From assembly GCA_963842155.1 (NCBI GenBank), contig CAWJFP010000036.1, positions 186,001 through 250,000 on the forward strand: 64,000 nucleotides of DNA. Direction: 5' to 3'. Origin of the DNA: CAWJFP01 sp963842155. Its GTDB lineage: Bacteria > Pseudomonadota > Alphaproteobacteria > JACZXZ01. The translations under genes were made by a program, and so were the position numbers. The stretch's first letter is position 1. Each line of letters starts with the position of its first letter. Of this stretch, positions 9,279 to 18,654 are shown in pieces. The notes under the pieces are model-generated. The model was not told the origin of the DNA and did no database searches. It saw nothing but the letters and a program-made list of their open reading frames with translations.

Positions 9279-10004
9279 ATGCGGCGTATTCTGGTCCTTC
9301 AGCATCATGCGCTCGAGCATCCCGGCAGCCTACGCGGCTTTCTCGCCGCCGACGGGATCGCGTGGGAGGCCGTGCGGCTCGACGAGGGCGCCGCCATCCC
9401 GCCGCTCGGCGGCTATGACGCACTCGTCGTGATGGGCGGGCCGCAGGATGTTTGGCAGGAAGATCGTCATCCTTGGCTTGTCGCCGAAAAGGCCGCGATC
9501 CGCGAGGCGGTCGCCGAGCGCAACATGCCCTTCCTCGGCATCTGCCTCGGCCATCAGCTGCTCGCCGACGCGCTGGGCGGGCGGGTGGCGCCTATGACGG
9601 AAGGACGGGCCGAGATCGGCATAGGCGAGGTCGAGCTGACGGCGGAGGGCCGCGCCGACCCGCTCCTCGGCGGGATGGGACCGCGCCTGGCTTGCCTGCA
9701 ATGGCATGCCGCCGAGGTGACGCAGCTGCCGGCGCGCGCCCAGCTGCTCGCCCGCTCGGACGCTTCGGCGATCCAGGCCATGCGCTATGGCGAGCGCGCC
9801 TACGGGCTGCAGTTCCATCTCGAAGCGACGGCGGAGACGGTGCCCGATTGGGCCGGCATCCCTGCCTATAAGCATGCGCTCGAGCGTGGCCTCGGCCCGG
9901 GCGAGCTCGCGCTCTTCGAGGCCGAGGCCGCACGCCGCGCACCGGCGTTCGAGTCTAATGCGCGGAGGCTCTATGAGCGCTTCAAGGCGCTGGCGCGCGG
10001 TTAG
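9279..10004 (+). CDS. Class I glutamine amidotransferase-like protein
   Basis: 241 residues of GMP-synthase-like glutaminase fold. The nucleophile elbow is FLGICLGHQLLADALGG, the oxyanion region VVMGGPQDVW, and the His-Glu pair sits in AYGLQFHLEATAET. It has no synthetase domain, so it probably belongs to the stand-alone family (YfeJ-like) acting on small amides or gamma-glutamyl compounds. The ATG at 9279 starts the conserved MRRILVLQHH. The frame is open upstream, but that part overlaps the methyltransferase region and lacks homology. Confidence 0.8.
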   Translation: MRRILVLQHHALEHPGSLRGFLAADGIAWEAVRLDEGAAIPPLGGYDALVVMGGPQDVWQEDRHPWLVAEKAAIREAVAERNMPFLGICLGHQLLADALGGRVAPMTEGRAEIGIGEVELTAEGRADPLLGGMGPRLACLQWHAAEVTQLPARAQLLARSDASAIQAMRYGERAYGLQFHLEATAETVPDWAGIPAYKHALERGLGPGELALFEAEAARRAPAFESNARRLYERFKALARG

Positions 10005-10141
10005 GGAGCGAACACTTTTAACCTAGCACGACGAAATCCTTGTTGATATCACAGTATCGACTGATCCGCGTGAGCGAGCGAACGCACGCTTCGTCTTTTT
10101 CCTGCGTTTCTTCCACCCTAGCAGGTCAATTTCACGGCTAG

Positions 10142-10708
10142 TCAGTCTTGCTCGGCAGCCCACCATTCGCACACGCACCCGAAACACCATTGCCAGTATT
10201 CGTCGGGAGCGCGAGTTTTTTCCTCCTTGGAATAATTCAGGGAGCGACCAAGACGTTGCTCAATCCACTGCTTTTGCGATTCAAGGTTGCCTGTTTCAGT
10301 CTCGCAAATTAACGCGATCGCATAGACCGGAACTCGCTTGCTTAGATTGATAGCATCACCTTTACGTAAATCCCATGCGAATGCTGCCAAGGATCGTTTG
10401 CCATCCGATAGTATTTTGTTTTCGATGACTGCCACCGGTCTCTCTATATCGTAGACAGCAATGTCAGCTTTACATTGCTCGACCGCCAGCAACATGGGCT
10501 CGTCATCGGAAACACCCAGCCGCTTAGCAATGCGTGTATACGGTTCCTCGTTAGTTAGACGAAGCCCAAGCAGGCGATGCAAATACATGGCTATCTAAAC
10601 CGACAACGACCGTTCAGGGATCGCATCTTCGCGCGGTATTCCCGACACATCCATGTAGTTGCAAACAGCAAGGCGGCCCGCTTCAAATATCTGATCAGTG
10701 ATATCCAT
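10142..10708 (-). pseudogene. Putative PD-(D/E)XK nuclease interrupted by an in-frame amber codon
   Basis: An ATG at 10708 with a strong ribosome site (AAAGGAGAG) opens a 37-codon frame that stops at TAG (10595-10597). The same frame continues two codons later with an ATG at 10588 for another 148 residues and has no ribosome site of its own. Joined, they give about 188 residues. The second part contains ADIAVYD and VAVIENK, matching the D...ExK core of PD-(D/E)XK nucleases. Base composition is less GC-rich than the neighbours. Either a nonsense mutation split one gene or two coupled small proteins are made; the first looks likelier. Confidence 0.6.
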
Positions 10709-10796
10709 TTATCTCTCCTTTAATATATTGCCCCTTCCGTGCCGCCTCATAATCAGCCCGAACGCGCACTATATCAGTAACCTCCCAACGCTTGAG

Positions 10797-11540
10797 CTAC
10801 GCGTGCTTACCCTTTTTCTTGCGAGGTTTCTTCCGCTTAGGCGTTGCTTTCCAAGTGAAATTTTCCATCCGTGAATTCAGTAAGTCGTTTGCGAAGCTTC
10901 GAATGAGCAGTGACTCCAGCTCGGCGATTAGCCCTTCCGTTACATAATAAGCGCTGACATACGTTCCTAATTCATGCAACGGCACGGTGACCAACTGAAT
11001 TGGCCGGCGCTTTTCCTCGGATGTCCGAAAGCCCAATCGGCGCGCCGGATGATTCACCCGACGAATTTGTTGCACCGATCGATGACGATTGTAGGCGTTG
11101 TTGATTTCGCTCCACAGGGTCTGTTTCTTCGTTTTTCCAGCGTAGAGAGCGCGACCTCGGCTGTCGTGTAAAACGTAGATTCCGCGATGCTGTTCCAGTT
11201 CGTCACGAAGCCCACGAAGATAGGGATGTTCTCTTCCTTCTTCATCCTGAATGCCAAATACCTCCTTCCGCGCACCATCGCGAGACTCGGTTGGGCTCAG
11301 TTTGAAGAATTCGACTATCGGTCTAATCGCCTGTCTTTCTGTACGGTCAACGGTTTTAGATTCTAAACGAAACAGAAGCCCAACCATCTGCCTGATGGTA
11401 ATGGTTCTCCGCTTCTGCCAGTTATTCAAAGCGGGTACGCTAAGTCCAAGATGTGCGGCAAGAGCTCTGTCAGTGATAGGCCGGTCTGATTTAACTTGGA
11501 GTTTGTGTCGAATTCCCTCAAGCAACTCTTTGCCGCGCAT
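10797..11540 (-). CDS. HTH plus GIY-YIG nuclease-like protein
   Basis: 247 residues. Residues about 5-60 form a phage-repressor-like helix-turn-helix (ALAAHLGLSVPALNNWQKR). Residues about 105-225 look like a GIY-YIG domain: GIYVL at 120, ALYAGKT at 132-137 (YAG in place of YIG), candidate catalytic arginines in NAYNRHR (about 149-154), and a late glutamate block GLIAELESLLIRSF with the usual LLN. The tail is lysine/arginine-rich. The fusion suggests sequence-directed nicking, or a regulator built on an inactive nuclease. It sits in an AT-richer patch beside two other nuclease-type genes. Confidence 0.62.
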   Translation of the reverse strand: MRGKELLEGIRHKLQVKSDRPITDRALAAHLGLSVPALNNWQKRRTITIRQMVGLLFRLESKTVDRTERQAIRPIVEFFKLSPTESRDGARKEVFGIQDEEGREHPYLRGLRDELEQHRGIYVLHDSRGRALYAGKTKKQTLWSEINNAYNRHRSVQQIRRVNHPARRLGFRTSEEKRRPIQLVTVPLHELGTYVSAYYVTEGLIAELESLLIRSFANDLLNSRMENFTWKATPKRKKPRKKKGKHA

Positions 11541-11715
11541 GATTTCCCCCGAGAATTGCTTTCGGACGGCGAGTCCTAACGTATGAAGCAGTGCACGGAA
11601 CGTACTTCGGATTTAGCGAGCTGTTTTGGCTTCACGAGAACGGCCGACAGTGAAGCGGTGCACGGGTTTTTCGCGTTTCTACTCTAAAAAGGCCGAAGCC
11701 GCACCCGTCGCATCG

Positions 11716-12732
11716 CTAGTTTTCATCCTGGCCTTGCGGGTCGGGGACATAGACACGCTTAAGCGGAAGCATGCGTTTGTAGCGGCCATCGAACTGATCA
11801 TAATGTGCAAGCACAAGCATCACTAACTCGTCACCGGCGATCAGCCGCAAATTACTCTTACTGCGCGCAAAATTCTTTGCCGCCGGCGTAAAGGTCCCGA
11901 GCGTCACAAGGAGTCCGTATTCCCCTGCTGAGACTTTGCCAGAGAGGGCGCTCACGACGGGGTCGCCGATGCTGCCTTCGGTGCTCTTGACTTGGACCTT
12001 GACAATGGGCGGTTCAAATCCAAGCTCATCCTTATGCGCAATGATGTCAATTTCGCCATCAATCCCATCAGGTGACAGACGACAACGATAGCCCATTGTT
12101 TCAAGCAGATGACCGACGAAGCTCTCAAATGGCTTTCCCTTCAGTTCCTGCGCCAGCCGTTTGAGGATGAAATCCCCTGTCGTTTCCTCGATGTCCTCTG
12201 AGACCTGCGCCACAGCTTCGTCTTGATCCACTGGCGGAGCAGTCTGGGTTCCTTTCAGAGCAGCTTGGTATTCTTCGACATAGTTTTTGAGTTGAAAGAG
12301 GCTCATGGCAGAACCCAACTCATGCAAGGCGCCCTGGGAAAATCGGGTCCGCGCTATGGATATCAGCCATTTTACGCGCCGTCGGTTGGGATAGGTGATG
12401 GTGCCCGTCGCGTCGTAGAAATACTCACCGGCAATCTGACCGATGTGAACCTGCCTGTCTTGTTTCGAGGGGTACACGATCACATCGCCGAGCTTAATTT
12501 CGTGGACAAACCTGAATAGCTGGCCTGCGTTCACCGGAACGGACCCCGCTTTCTTTTCGGGGTACGTGGCCATCAATTTTGCTTTGAATGCTTCACGGTC
12601 TGCTGCGAGAGCAGAAAGATCTCCCACTGCGTGCCAGCCTATCGCGACACAGTTCTTTTCTAGGAAAAGGCGGTCAGCGTCTCCGGTCGCACCTCCGTGA
12701 ATTCCCCAGACAACGGCATCCTGATCCGCCAT
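11716..12732 (-). CDS. Mrr-type restriction endonuclease with extra N-terminal domain
   Basis: 338 residues. Residues about 190-310 carry the Mrr catalytic core: FVGHLLETMGYRCRLSPDG, then D229 in GEIDIIAHKD and the Q-x-K motif VKVQVKS (Q247, K249). The N-terminal 150 residues (VVWGIHGG, KLGDVIVYPSK, HIGQIAGEYFY) look like a PUA/EVE-like base-recognition domain, as in modification-dependent type IV enzymes. It would cut DNA bearing foreign modifications; specificity is unknown. It is the leftward-transcribed lead gene of the defence-like patch. Confidence 0.75.
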   Translation of the reverse strand: MADQDAVVWGIHGGATGDADRLFLEKNCVAIGWHAVGDLSALAADREAFKAKLMATYPEKKAGSVPVNAGQLFRFVHEIKLGDVIVYPSKQDRQVHIGQIAGEYFYDATGTITYPNRRRVKWLISIARTRFSQGALHELGSAMSLFQLKNYVEEYQAALKGTQTAPPVDQDEAVAQVSEDIEETTGDFILKRLAQELKGKPFESFVGHLLETMGYRCRLSPDGIDGEIDIIAHKDELGFEPPIVKVQVKSTEGSIGDPVVSALSGKVSAGEYGLLVTLGTFTPAAKNFARSKSNLRLIAGDELVMLVLAHYDQFDGRYKRMLPLKRVYVPDPQGQDEN

Positions 12733-13088
12733 ACCATCCCCATCGAGCCCGAGGAGTCATCCGCAGCTGGCACCACAAAGCGTGCACTTTTGTACAGAAA
12801 TGCACAAGTACCAATCGCGCGTTGGCGTTGCAGTAGTGTTGCTGTTCTTCATCTCTCGAATTTAGGAATCGAAGCTACGTTGGTGCTAGATACGATTTTC
12901 CGTTTGTGATCAGCTGCGCTGCGCTCTTGTCGCGTTTCGGGTGAGACAGAAAACGTCTGCTTCACTTCGCCAACGTTTGCGTGTCGCCCGAAGTATAAGC
13001 TCCGGGGGGTATCCCTATACCCCTCTCCCCCGTTGGGAGGGCGATGGGGCCGCAATTCGCCCGAGGCAAGCAAGATACCCCGCGGCCG
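12733..13088. other. Intergenic region between the mrr-like gene and gcdH
   Basis: No convincing gene on either strand. The left half is AT-richer and probably carries the promoter of the mrr-like gene. The right half returns to chromosomal composition and holds a small hairpin GGGGTAT-CCCT-ATACCCC at 13006-13023. A second stem, CTCCC...GGGAG, follows at about 13025-13040. These structures follow gcdH in its direction of transcription and mark the edge of the accessory patch. Confidence 0.6.
13006..13023 (-). terminator. Hairpin downstream of gcdH
   Basis: GGGGTAT and ATACCCC pair perfectly around a CCCT loop, about 65 bases after the gcdH stop on the minus strand. A weaker GC stem lies between. 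There is no following T tract, so a Rho-independent role is uncertain; it could equally be a REP-type element. Confidence 0.35.
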
Positions 13089-14310
13089 TCACGCCGTGAA
13101 GGCCTGAATTCCCGTCTGGGCGCGGCCGAGTATGAGGGCGTGGATGTCGTGCGTGCCCTCGTAGGTGTTGACCGCCTCGAGGTTCATCACATGGCGGATG
13201 ACATGGTACTCGTCGGCGATGCCGTTGCCGCCATGCATGTCGCGCGCGACGCGGGCGATGTCGAGGGCCTTGCCGCAATTGTTGCGCTTGACGAGGGAGA
13301 CCGCCTCCGGCGCGCAGGTTCCGGCGTCGATCATGCGCCCCAGCCTCAGCGCCGCCTGGAGCCCGAGCGTGATCTCGGTCTGCATGTCGGCGAGCTTCTT
13401 CTGCACGAGCTGGTTGGCGGCGAGCGGACGGCCGAACTGCTTGCGCTCGAGCACGTAGCTCCGCGCGGCATGCCAGCAGAATTCCGCGGCACCTATGGCA
13501 CCCCAGGAGATGCCGTAGCGCGCGTTGTTGAGACAGCCGAAGGGGCCGGCCAGGCCCTTGACGCCGGGCAGAAGAATTCTCCTCCGGCACCGCCACGTCC
13601 TCCATCACGATCTGTCCGGTGGTCGAGGTGCGAAGGGAGAACTTGCCCTCGATCTTGGGCGTGGAAAGTCCCTTCATGCCGCGCTCGAGGATGAAGCCGC
13701 GGATCGTGCCTTCGTCGTCCTTGGCCCAGACGACGAAGACGTCGGCGATGGGCGAACTGCTGATCCAGGTCTTGGCGCCGGAGAGCCGGTAGCCGCTTGG
13801 CGTGCGCCGCGCGCGCGTCGTCATGCCGCCCGGGTCGGAGCCATGATCCGGCTCGGTCAGGCCGAAGGCGCCGACCCATTCTCCCGTGGCGAGCCTGGGC
13901 AGGTATTTCTGCCGCTGCGCCTCGGTGCCATAGGCGTAGATCGGGTACATGACGAGCGAGGACTGCACGCTCAAGGAGGAGCGATAACCCAAATCGACGC
14001 GCTCCACCTCGCGCGCGATGAGGCCGTAGGCGACGTAGCTCGCGCCCGCGCAGCCATAGCCCTTGATGGTCGAGCCGAGCAGCCCGAGCGCGCCAAGCTC
14101 GGCGAAGAGCCCGCGATCGACGGTCTCGTGCCGATGCGCCAGCAGCACGCGCGGCATCAGCTTCTCCCTGCAAAAAGCGCGCGCGCTGTCGCGCACCATG
14201 CGCTCCTCCTCGCCGAGCTGATCCTCGAGGAGGAAGGGGTCGTCCCACTTGAATTGCGCCCAGGGCTTGCTCTTGCGCGGCTCGGCCAAGGCCGGTTCGG
14301 CGGGCGTCAT
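13089..14310 (-). CDS. gcdH: Glutaryl-CoA dehydrogenase, one frameshift
   Basis: FAD enzyme converting glutaryl-CoA to crotonyl-CoA in lysine and tryptophan breakdown. The acyl-CoA dehydrogenase blocks are clear: GAFGLTEPDHGSDPGGM, GAKTWISSSPIADVFVVWAK, LERGMKGLSTPKIEGKFSLR and, in the second frame, CLNNARYGISWGA, RKQFGRPLAANQL and NTYEGTHDIHALILGRAQTG. One extra T (TT for T in the AATTCTT context) near 13575-13578 breaks the frame. Corrected length is 406 residues, normal for GcdH. Its ATG overlaps the hisI stop by 4 bases. Confidence 0.9.
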
Positions 14311-14729
14311 GGCGTCTCTCCCTCTTCTCCGTAAAGCTTGGCGGGATCGATCTCCACCCGCGCGATCTCCTCGAGCTTGCCGCCGCGGAGGGCCGTGAAG
14401 AAGCAGGTCCGCCGTCCGGTATGGCAGGCGACGCCCGTCTGATCGACCTGGAGCAGCAGGCAATCGCGATCGCAGTCGACCCGCAGCTCGACGAGGCGCT
14501 GCTCCTGGCCCGATTGCTCGCCCTTGCGCCAGAGCGCCCCGCGGCTGCGCGACCAGTAATGCACTTGGCCCGCGCGCAGGCTCGCCTCGAGCGCGGCGCG
14601 GTTCATCCAGGCGAGCATGAGCACCTCGCCGCTGTCGAATTGCTGGGCGATCGCCGGAATGAGGCCGTCCTTGTCGAAGCGTAGGCTCGCGAGAAGGGCG
14701 GTCGTGGCGGCTCGGCTGTCGTCGGCCAT
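14307..14729 (-). CDS. hisI: Phosphoribosyl-AMP cyclohydrolase
   Basis: Opens the adenine ring of phosphoribosyl-AMP in histidine synthesis. 140 residues with the family signatures VLMLAWMNRAALEASL, VHYWSRSRGALWRKGEQSG, the zinc/magnesium block VDCDRDCLLLQVDQ and GVACHTGRRTCFF. It is a stand-alone HisI without a HisE domain, as is usual in alphaproteobacteria. It lies between metC (17-base gap) and gcdH (ATGA overlap), away from any other his gene in the window. Confidence 0.95.
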   Translation of the reverse strand: MADDSRAATTALLASLRFDKDGLIPAIAQQFDSGEVLMLAWMNRAALEASLRAGQVHYWSRSRGALWRKGEQSGQEQRLVELRVDCDRDCLLLQVDQTGVACHTGRRTCFFTALRGGKLEEIARVEIDPAKLYGEEGETP

Positions 14730-14746
14730 GATGCGATCCCAGGGGC

Positions 14747-15916
14747 TCAGGCCGCCGCGGCGAGGGCGGCGAAGCCGCGCTCCAAATCCGCCGTCAGATC
14801 GTCCGCGTCCTCGAGCCCGGCATGAATGCGCAAATAAGGCCCCTCGGCCTGCCAGGCAACGGCGCTGCGCGAGGGCCCCGGATCGGCCGGTACGATGAGG
14901 CTCTCGAAGCCGCCCCAGCTATAGCCCATGGCGAACAGCTCGAGGGCCTCGAGAAAGGCGACAACCGCGCGCTTCTGCACGGGCTTGAGCATCACGCCGA
15001 AAAGCCCGGACGCACCGGTGAAATCGCGCCGCCACAGGCGATGGCCGGGATCCTGGTTCAAGGCGGGATGCACCACCCGCAGCACCTCCGGGCGCTCGCG
15101 CAGCCAGACGGCAAGCCGAATGCCGTTCTCCTGATGACGCGGCATGCGCACGGCGAGGGTGCGGAGGCCGCGCAGGCCCAGATAGCAATCGTCCGGCGCG
15201 GCGTGGATGCCGAGCTCGACCGCTTGAAACTTGATCAGACGGTAAAGCTCCTCGGTGGCAGCGGTGATCGCGCCGAGCACGACGTCCGAATGGCCGGCGA
15301 TATATTTCGTCGCCGCCTGGAGCGAGATGTCGACGCCATGGAGGAAAGGCTGGAAATAGAGCCCCGCGCTCCAGGTATTGTCCATCACGAGGAGCGCGCC
15401 CGCCGCATGCGTCGCCGCGGCGATCGCCGGGATATCCTGCAGCTCGAAGGTGAGCGAGCCCGGCAATTCGGCGAAGACCGCGCGCGTATTGGAGCGGATG
15501 AGGCCGGCGATGCCGGCGCCGATCAGCGGATCGTAGAAGCTCGTCTCGACGCCGAGCCGCGCCAAGGTCGATGCGCAGAATGTGCGCGTCGGGCGATAGA
15601 CGCTGTCGCTCACCAGGAGGTGGTCGCCGGCCTTCACGAGCGCGAGGAGCGTGACCGTGATCGCCGCCAGCCCGGAGGGGACCGAGACGGACTTATGCCC
15701 GCCTTCGAGCGCGGCCACCGCCTCCTCGAAGGCCCAGGTCGTGGGCGTGCCGATGCGGCCATAGCGGATTCCGCCGAGCGGGTCCTTGTGCGCGTTTTCC
15801 AATGCCGCGACCGTCTGAAACAGCACGGTCGAGGCATGATACACGGGCGGGTTGACGATGCCGTGGTTGTCGTGCGGCCGCCTTCCGGCGGCGGTAAGCA
15901 TGGTGTCTTTTTTCAT
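14747..15916 (-). CDS. metC: Cystathionine beta-lyase
   Basis: PLP enzyme of the Cys/Met metabolism family, cleaving cystathionine to homocysteine, pyruvate and ammonia. 389 residues from the ATG at 15916, where MKKDTMLTAAGRRP starts the conserved region. The PLP lysine is about K204 in LQAATKYIAGHSD. Other family blocks are RYGRIGTPTTWAFEEAVAALEG, GLAAITVTLLALVKAGDH and a C-terminal GYSWGGFESL. It lies in a leftward run with sseA and cysK, consistent with sulfur amino acid metabolism. Confidence 0.9.
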   Translation of the reverse strand: MKKDTMLTAAGRRPHDNHGIVNPPVYHASTVLFQTVAALENAHKDPLGGIRYGRIGTPTTWAFEEAVAALEGGHKSVSVPSGLAAITVTLLALVKAGDHLLVSDSVYRPTRTFCASTLARLGVETSFYDPLIGAGIAGLIRSNTRAVFAELPGSLTFELQDIPAIAAATHAAGALLVMDNTWSAGLYFQPFLHGVDISLQAATKYIAGHSDVVLGAITAATEELYRLIKFQAVELGIHAAPDDCYLGLRGLRTLAVRMPRHQENGIRLAVWLRERPEVLRVVHPALNQDPGHRLWRRDFTGASGLFGVMLKPVQKRAVVAFLEALELFAMGYSWGGFESLIVPADPGPSRSAVAWQAEGPYLRIHAGLEDADDLTADLERGFAALAAAA

Positions 15917-16008
15917 CGTCCGGCCCTGTTTTCCAATGAGGGCCATCTTGGCATCCGGCGGGACGAGAGGCCAGAGGCACGGGCGAATTCTCGCCCCGTT
16001 CCGGGAAT

Positions 16009-16593
16009 TCAGCTCGCCGCGCCGGGAACCCGCCCGGGAACGATGCCGCGCGCACGCGGATCCTCGATGAGCTTCGTCTCCTGCTTGTAGGGCACGAACC
16101 CGACCTTCTGGTAATATTGCAGCGCGCGGGGATGGTCGAGGTCGCAGCTATGCACCCACAGCCGCTTCGGCGCATATTGCCAGGCCATCTCGACGGCCCA
16201 TTCGAGCAGATAGCGGCCCAGCCCCTGTCCGATGAACTCGGGCATCAAGCCGAGATAGGCGAGCTCGATCTCGTCGTCGCGCCGCCGGTCGAGCTCGGCG
16301 AATCCGGCCGGCACGCCGCCGACGTAGAGCACGTAAATCTCCACCTTTTCGTCCTGGATGATCTGCTGAAGCGCCTCGTCGGCGAGCATGCGGCGCTCGT
16401 ACCACAGCCAGGGCTCGCCGATCCGCTCGTAGAGATAGCGGTAGAAATGCACCGGCATCGCCTCGGCGCGCAGCAGCGCGAGCTTGCGCCGTGGCACGAA
16501 GCCGCTGCGCGGCGGCGGCGCCTTGCGCATCTCGAGATAGGTGATGGTGACGGTAAGCTTGTCGCTGGGACCGGCGGCTTTGGAAGCGGTCAT
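16009..16593 (-). CDS. GNAT-family N-acetyltransferase
   Basis: 194 residues. The acetyl-CoA binding motif A reads LGLMPEFIGQGLGRYLLEWAVEMAW, preceded by the beta-4 strand AGFAELDRRRDDEIELAYL. The C-terminal ALQYYQKVGFVPYKQE is the usual motif B. The substrate is unknown. It starts 25 bases after the sseA stop and precedes metC, so it is probably co-transcribed with the sulfur genes. Confidence 0.85.
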   Translation of the reverse strand: MTASKAAGPSDKLTVTITYLEMRKAPPPRSGFVPRRKLALLRAEAMPVHFYRYLYERIGEPWLWYERRMLADEALQQIIQDEKVEIYVLYVGGVPAGFAELDRRRDDEIELAYLGLMPEFIGQGLGRYLLEWAVEMAWQYAPKRLWVHSCDLDHPRALQYYQKVGFVPYKQETKLIEDPRARGIVPGRVPGAAS

Positions 16594-16618
16594 GATCTCG
16601 GCGCGGCGTCGAAGCGGA

Positions 16619-17497
16619 TCACGCGCGCATCGGCGTCCGCGCGGGTCCGGTCTCGATCGGCGTGTCGCTCCGTCCCCCCCATTCGGACCAGGAGCCGTCA
16701 TAGAGCGCCACGTCCTTGTGCCCGATGAGATGGAGGCCGAGCGAGAGGATGGCGGCGGTGACGCCCGAGCCGCAGCTGGTCACCACCGGCCGGTGCAAAT
16801 CGAGGCCGGCTCCGGCGAAGACGCGCTTGAGCTCGTCGGCCGGTTTCATGCAGCCGGTCGCCGGATCGACGAGCATATTGAAGGGCAGGTTGAGGCTGCC
16901 GGGGATGTGACCGCCGCGGCGGCCCGGCCAGGGCTCGGCCTCGCTGCCCGCGAATCGGCCCGCCGTGCGCGCATCCAGCACCTGCTCGCGCCTGGTCTCG
17001 AGATTGCGCCGCATCTGATCTAGATCGCGCACGCGCGCATGGATGAGGCGCGCGGTAAAATGGCGCTCGCGCGGGACGGGGAGGGCGCTTTCGACCGGCC
17101 GTCCCTCCTTGAGCCATTTCGGCAGGCCGCCATCGAGCACGGCGACGTCCTGATGGCCGAAGACGCGGAAAGTCCACCAGACGCGCGCGGCGGTGCCGAC
17201 GCCGGTCGTGTCATAGACGACGATGCGATTGCCGTCACCGAGGCCGAGCTTGCGGACGCGCGCGGCGAATTTCTCGGGGGGCGGGAGCATGTGCGGGAGC
17301 GCGCTCGTGGTGTCGGCGATCTCGTCCACGTCGAAGAACACGGCGCCGGGAATATGCTGCTGCTCATATTCCGCGCGGGCATCGCGCTTGGCCCAAGGCA
17401 GGTGATAGGAGCCGTCGACCACGCGCACGTCCGGCGCGTCGAGATGCTGCGCGAGCCATTCGGTCGAGACCAGCGCATCGGGGTTCGCATAGCTCAT
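16619..17497 (-). CDS. sseA: 3-mercaptopyruvate/thiosulfate sulfurtransferase
   Basis: 292 residues with two rhodanese domains. The active-site loop is CGSGVTA in the C-terminal domain, the CGSG(V/I)TA type linked with 3-mercaptopyruvate use. The N-terminal domain has VSTEWLAQHLDAPDVRVVDGSYHLP. Its ATG overlaps the cysK stop (ATGA), so the two genes are translationally coupled. Because of the frameshift in cysK, the sseA frame stays open far upstream; that extension is spurious. Confidence 0.92.
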   Translation of the reverse strand: MSYANPDALVSTEWLAQHLDAPDVRVVDGSYHLPWAKRDARAEYEQQHIPGAVFFDVDEIADTTSALPHMLPPPEKFAARVRKLGLGDGNRIVVYDTTGVGTAARVWWTFRVFGHQDVAVLDGGLPKWLKEGRPVESALPVPRERHFTARLIHARVRDLDQMRRNLETRREQVLDARTAGRFAGSEAEPWPGRRGGHIPGSLNLPFNMLVDPATGCMKPADELKRVFAGAGLDLHRPVVTSCGSGVTAAILSLGLHLIGHKDVALYDGSWSEWGGRSDTPIETGPARTPMRA

Positions 17498-18541
17498 CCC
17501 GCCGCTCCCGCTTCGCGTTGCCGCTCCTCGCCCTCCGCGAGCCAGCCGGGCACCGGCAGCTTCTTCGCGCGCAGGAACGCGGGATTGAACAGCTTGCTCT
17601 GATAGCGCGTGCCGAAGTCGCAGAGAATGGTCACGACGACATGGCCCGGGCCGAGCTCGCGCGCGAGCCTGATCGCGCCGGCCACATTGATGCCGGAGGA
17701 GCCGCCGACGCAGAGGCCCTCGTCCAGCAGCAGGTCGAAGATGATGGGCAGCGCCTCCTCGTCCGAGACCTGGCAGGGGAAATCGATCGGCGCGCCCTCG
17801 AGGTTCTTGGTGATGCGGCTTTGCCCGATGCCTTCGGTGATCGAGCTGCCCTCGACCTTGATCCTGCCATGGGCGAACCAGTCGTAGTTGGTCGAGCCCA
17901 GCGGGTCGGCCAGGCCGACACGGATCTTCGGATTGCGCTCCTTGAGGAAGATGCCGGCGCCGGACAATGTGCCGCCGGTGCCCGAGGAGCAGATGAAGCC
18001 GTCGATGCGGCCTTGCGTCTGCTGCCAGATCTCGGGGCCGGTGGTCTCGTAATGGCCGCGCCGATTGGCGAGATTGTCGAACTGGTTGGCCCAAATGGCG
18101 CCCTTGGGCTCGCTCTTCCCCAGCTCCTTGGCGAGGCGCTCGGAGACATGGACGTAGTTGCCGGGGTCCTTGTAGGGCGCGGCCGGGACGAGGACGAGCC
18201 GGGCGCCGCAGAGCCGCAGCATGTCCTTCTTCTCCTGGCTCTGCGTCTCGGGCATCACGATGACGCTGCGATAGCCGCGCGCGTTGCCGACGAGCGCCAA
18301 GCCGATGCCGGTATTCCCCGCCGTGCCCTCGACGATCACGCCGCCGGGGCGCAAGGCGCCGCTCTCCTCCGCATCCTTGATGATGGCCCAGGCGGCGCGG
18401 TCCTTCACCGAGCCGCCGGGATTGAGGAATTCCGCCTTGGCGAGAATGGTGCAGCCGGTCTCGTTCGGAGGCGCGGCGCAACTTTATCAGAGGCGTGTTG
18501 CCGATCGCGCCGACGAAGCCGTCTCTTATATCCATCGCCAT
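17494..18541 (-). CDS. cysK: Cysteine synthase A family enzyme, one frameshift
   Basis: PLP enzyme making cysteine from O-acetylserine and sulfide. The N-terminal VGAIGNTPLIKLRRAS is in one frame. The rest, including the PLP lysine block NPGGSVKDRAA, TAGNTGIGLALVG, and the phosphate loop SSGTGGTLSG, is in the next. One extra base near 18465 (CC for C) explains the break and gives 348 residues, slightly longer than the classic CysK. It is probably the first gene of a cysK-sseA-GNAT-metC run. Confidence 0.88.
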
Positions 18542-18654
18542 CCTGTCGGGCTTGGTCCTGCTGCGGGCCGCTTCCCGGCCCCATCTTCGGCGGGCGCCTT
18601 GGAGCCGACACTAGCCAGTGGGCCGAGAGGGATCAAGGGCGGGTCCGAGTTCCG

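Noticed and set aside
16619..18541. A single 640-codon frame spanning cysK and sseA
   Set aside because: It exists only because the frameshift in cysK puts its shifted frame in register with sseA. The true cysK continues in another frame and stops in an ATGA overlap with sseA.
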